From Nocardioides sp. URHA0032 (GTDB lineage: Bacteria > Actinomycetota > Actinomycetes > Propionibacteriales > Nocardioidaceae), in NCBI RefSeq assembly GCF_000620645.1, contig NZ_KK211159.1:124001-188000 (forward strand): a stretch of 64,000 nucleotides of DNA. Direction: 5' to 3'. Positions within the stretch are counted from its first letter, which is position 1. Each line of letters opens with the position of its first letter. Below, in pieces: positions 63,067-64,000 of this stretch. The position numbers were made by a program, and so were the translations under genes. The notes beneath the pieces were generated by a model. It made no database searches. It saw only the letters and a program-made list of their open reading frames with translations, and was not told the origin of the DNA.

Positions 63067-63128
63067 GTGGAATGTCCTGTGGAGAACTACACGCATGTAG
63101 TTCTGCACAGGGATATCCCCAGCTGTGC
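63059..63128. repeat. 70-bp imperfect palindrome
   Basis: Two 33-nt arms (63059-63091 and 63096-63128) around CGCA. The inner 9 bp (AGAACTACA) and the outer 9 bp (GCACAGCTG) pair perfectly, with scattered mismatches between. It lies between the tandem repeats and the crgA terminator. Confidence 0.85.
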
Positions 63129-63130
63129 AG

Positions 63131-63161
63131 AACGCCGGCCACCCGAGGGGTGACCGGCGTT
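63131..63161. terminator. Terminator after crgA
   Basis: AACGCCGG pairs with CCGGCGTT and ACCC with GGGT, split by a CC/GA internal loop, ending 22 nt past the crgA stop on the minus strand. Confidence 0.65.
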
Positions 63162-63183
63162 CGACGAGGCGGAAGGGCGGGGC

Positions 63184-63642
63184 TCACTCCCACCGGGTGG
63201 CAAAGGTGAAGCCGACGGCCATGAAGCCGATGCCGACGACCAGGTTCTTCTGCCCGAGGTCGTTGAAGACCGGGATGTCGGAGATGTTGTTGCTGAACAC
63301 GTAGTACGTGCAGATCCACAGCAGCCCGACGAGGAAGCACCCGAGCATCCCGACCACGACGCCGCGGCCGCGGCCGAGCGGGGTCGAGGGGTGCGCGGTG
63401 AGCGCGAGCCCGACGAGCAGCAGGCCGAAGCCGATCAGGTAGTTCCAGTTGCCGAGGTCGGCCATGAACGTCGGGCTGCCCGGGTCGGGCGCCGGGAACG
63501 CGGTCGGGTCGACGCGCACCGCGATGTAGTAGTAGGCGATCCAGGCGACGCCCAGCACCATCAGCACGATGGCGACCACGAAGCGCGGCGTGAGGATCGG
63601 GCCCCGGGCGGGGGCGAGGGGGTCGAGCTTGGCCTTGGCCAC
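63184..63642 (-). CDS. crgA: Cell division protein CrgA, internally duplicated
   Basis: A 152-residue protein. Typical CrgA is about 85-95 residues with two TM helices. Here residues 19-84 and 92-151 each have the CrgA plan of TM, short loop, DLG...[28 protein letters not shown] and [26 protein letters not shown]. Position (divergent from a DUF881 gene, near gyrA and ppiA) equals that of Mycobacterium crgA (Rv0011c). It should act at the division septum with FtsZ, FtsQ, FtsI and the wall machinery. Confidence 0.9.
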   Translation of the reverse strand: MAKAKLDPLAPARGPILTPRFVVAIVLMVLGVAWIAYYYIAVRVDPTAFPAPDPGSPTFMADLGNWNYLIGFGLLLVGLALTAHPSTPLGRGRGVVVGMLGCFLVGLLWICTYYVFSNNISDIPVFNDLGQKNLVVGIGFMAVGFTFATRWE

Positions 63643-63680
63643 GGGTGCTCCTGGATCATGGTGGGTCGAGGACTCCGGGT

Positions 63681-63696
63681 TACCTTAGTCGTCGTG
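63681..63696 (+). promoter_or_regulatory. Leaderless promoter of the DUF881 gene
   Basis: TACCTT (63681-63686), 7 nt, then the GTG at 63694. Confidence 0.5.
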
Positions 63697-64000
63697 ACCG
63701 GAGGATCCCACGTGCAGCCCCCGGAGTCGGCGGACTCCGGGCATCGGCGCCGTCGCTTCATCCCCGCACAGCCGCGCCGTCCGCGGGGCGTCTGGCGGAT
63801 CGGTACGCCGGTGGTCGTGCTGCTGTGCGGCGGCCTCTTCGTCGTGAGCGCCGCGAACAGCGACGGCACCGACCTGCGCCCGGGGCGCTACACCGACCTC
63901 GCGTCGCTGGTGAAGGACGAGTCCGACCAGTACGACGGGCTCAAGCGGCAGGTCTCCGACCTCGACGCGCAGGTGCAGTCGCTGAGCGCCGGCATGAGCG
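63694..64000 (+). CDS. DUF881 family membrane protein, 3' truncated
   Basis: The first 102 residues are visible, cut by the window end. A basic cytoplasmic head (RRRRFIPAQPRRPRGVW) precedes a TM helix (IGTPVVVLLCGGLFVVSAA), then SDGTDLRPGRYTDLASLVKDE and a coiled coil (YDGLKRQVSDLDAQVQSL), the DUF881 pattern. Divergent from crgA as Mycobacterium Rv0012 is. Probably a division-associated protein. Confidence 0.88.
   Translation, partial: MTGGSHVQPPESADSGHRRRRFIPAQPRRPRGVWRIGTPVVVLLCGGLFVVSAANSDGTDLRPGRYTDLASLVKDESDQYDGLKRQVSDLDAQVQSLSAGMS

Noticed and set aside
62707..63108. Minus-strand frames across the 128-bp repeats
   Set aside because: They are created by the duplication. The peptides repeat with the DNA and show no codon bias, ribosome binding site or domain.

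Overview
The window is about 64 kb of high-GC actinobacterial chromosome around the replication origin. Gene order (rpmH, rnpA, yidD, yidC, jag, rsmG, parA, parB on one side of dnaA; dnaN, gnd, recF, DUF721, gyrB, gyrA, DUF3566, tRNA-Ile, tRNA-Ala, ppiA, rhomboid, crgA on the other) is that of Actinobacteria. Very high GC, frequent GTG starts, inositol-phosphate synthase, secreted Ig-like proteins and dispersed palindromic repeats suggest Nocardioidaceae, most likely Nocardioides or a close relative. That placement is inference from gene order and style; no marker search was possible.

Layout: 1-1152 is the 3' part of a secreted protein. 1359-3215 (minus) is the rpsF-ssb-rpsR-rplI operon. 3451-4658 holds endonuclease IV and a VOC protein. 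4676-10125 (minus) is an accessory cluster: ECF sigma factor, a small unknown protein, a cytoplasmic subtilase with a four-fold PFNESH repeat, a TPR-CHAT caspase-like protein and a small chagasin-like protein. 10292-18099 is a cell-envelope block (FemAB-like transferase, alanine-racemase-like protein, GT87-like membrane protein, class A PBP, PadR regulator, ino1). 18165-24685 has a secreted PLD-like protein, a very large secreted M6 metalloprotease and a nuclease-like gene bracketed by 61-bp palindromes. 24748-34915 is the pcnA/cca, DUF6049, murJ, pseudokinase, sigM, anti-sigma, trxB, trxA block. 35012-37693 has a GNAT, an aminotransferase and a PlsC-like acyltransferase.

37755-42886 (minus) is the parB-parA-rsmG-jag-yidC-yidD-rnpA-rpmH run with two perfect parS sites. 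Origin-type DNA lies in 42887-43476 and 44944-45319 around dnaA. 45320-54747 carries dnaN to DUF3566. 54887-55240 has tRNA-Ile, a DLW-39 family small gene and tRNA-Ala. 55316-60580 holds an MBL-fold hydrolase, a fatty-acid-hydroxylase-like protein, a FadR-type regulator divergent from SURF1, DUF3817, a patatin and an acyltransferase. The end has ppiA, rhomboid, tandem repeats, an internally duplicated crgA and the start of a DUF881 gene.

Main points of interest: the sigma/subtilase/CHAT cluster as a possible proteolytic signalling or conflict system; the synonymous-codon-diverged PFNESH repeat; three 61-bp palindromes at gene 3' ends; a double CrgA; an AT-rich palindrome inside dnaA; and at least nine genes with a -10 box placed so that transcripts would begin at the start codon.
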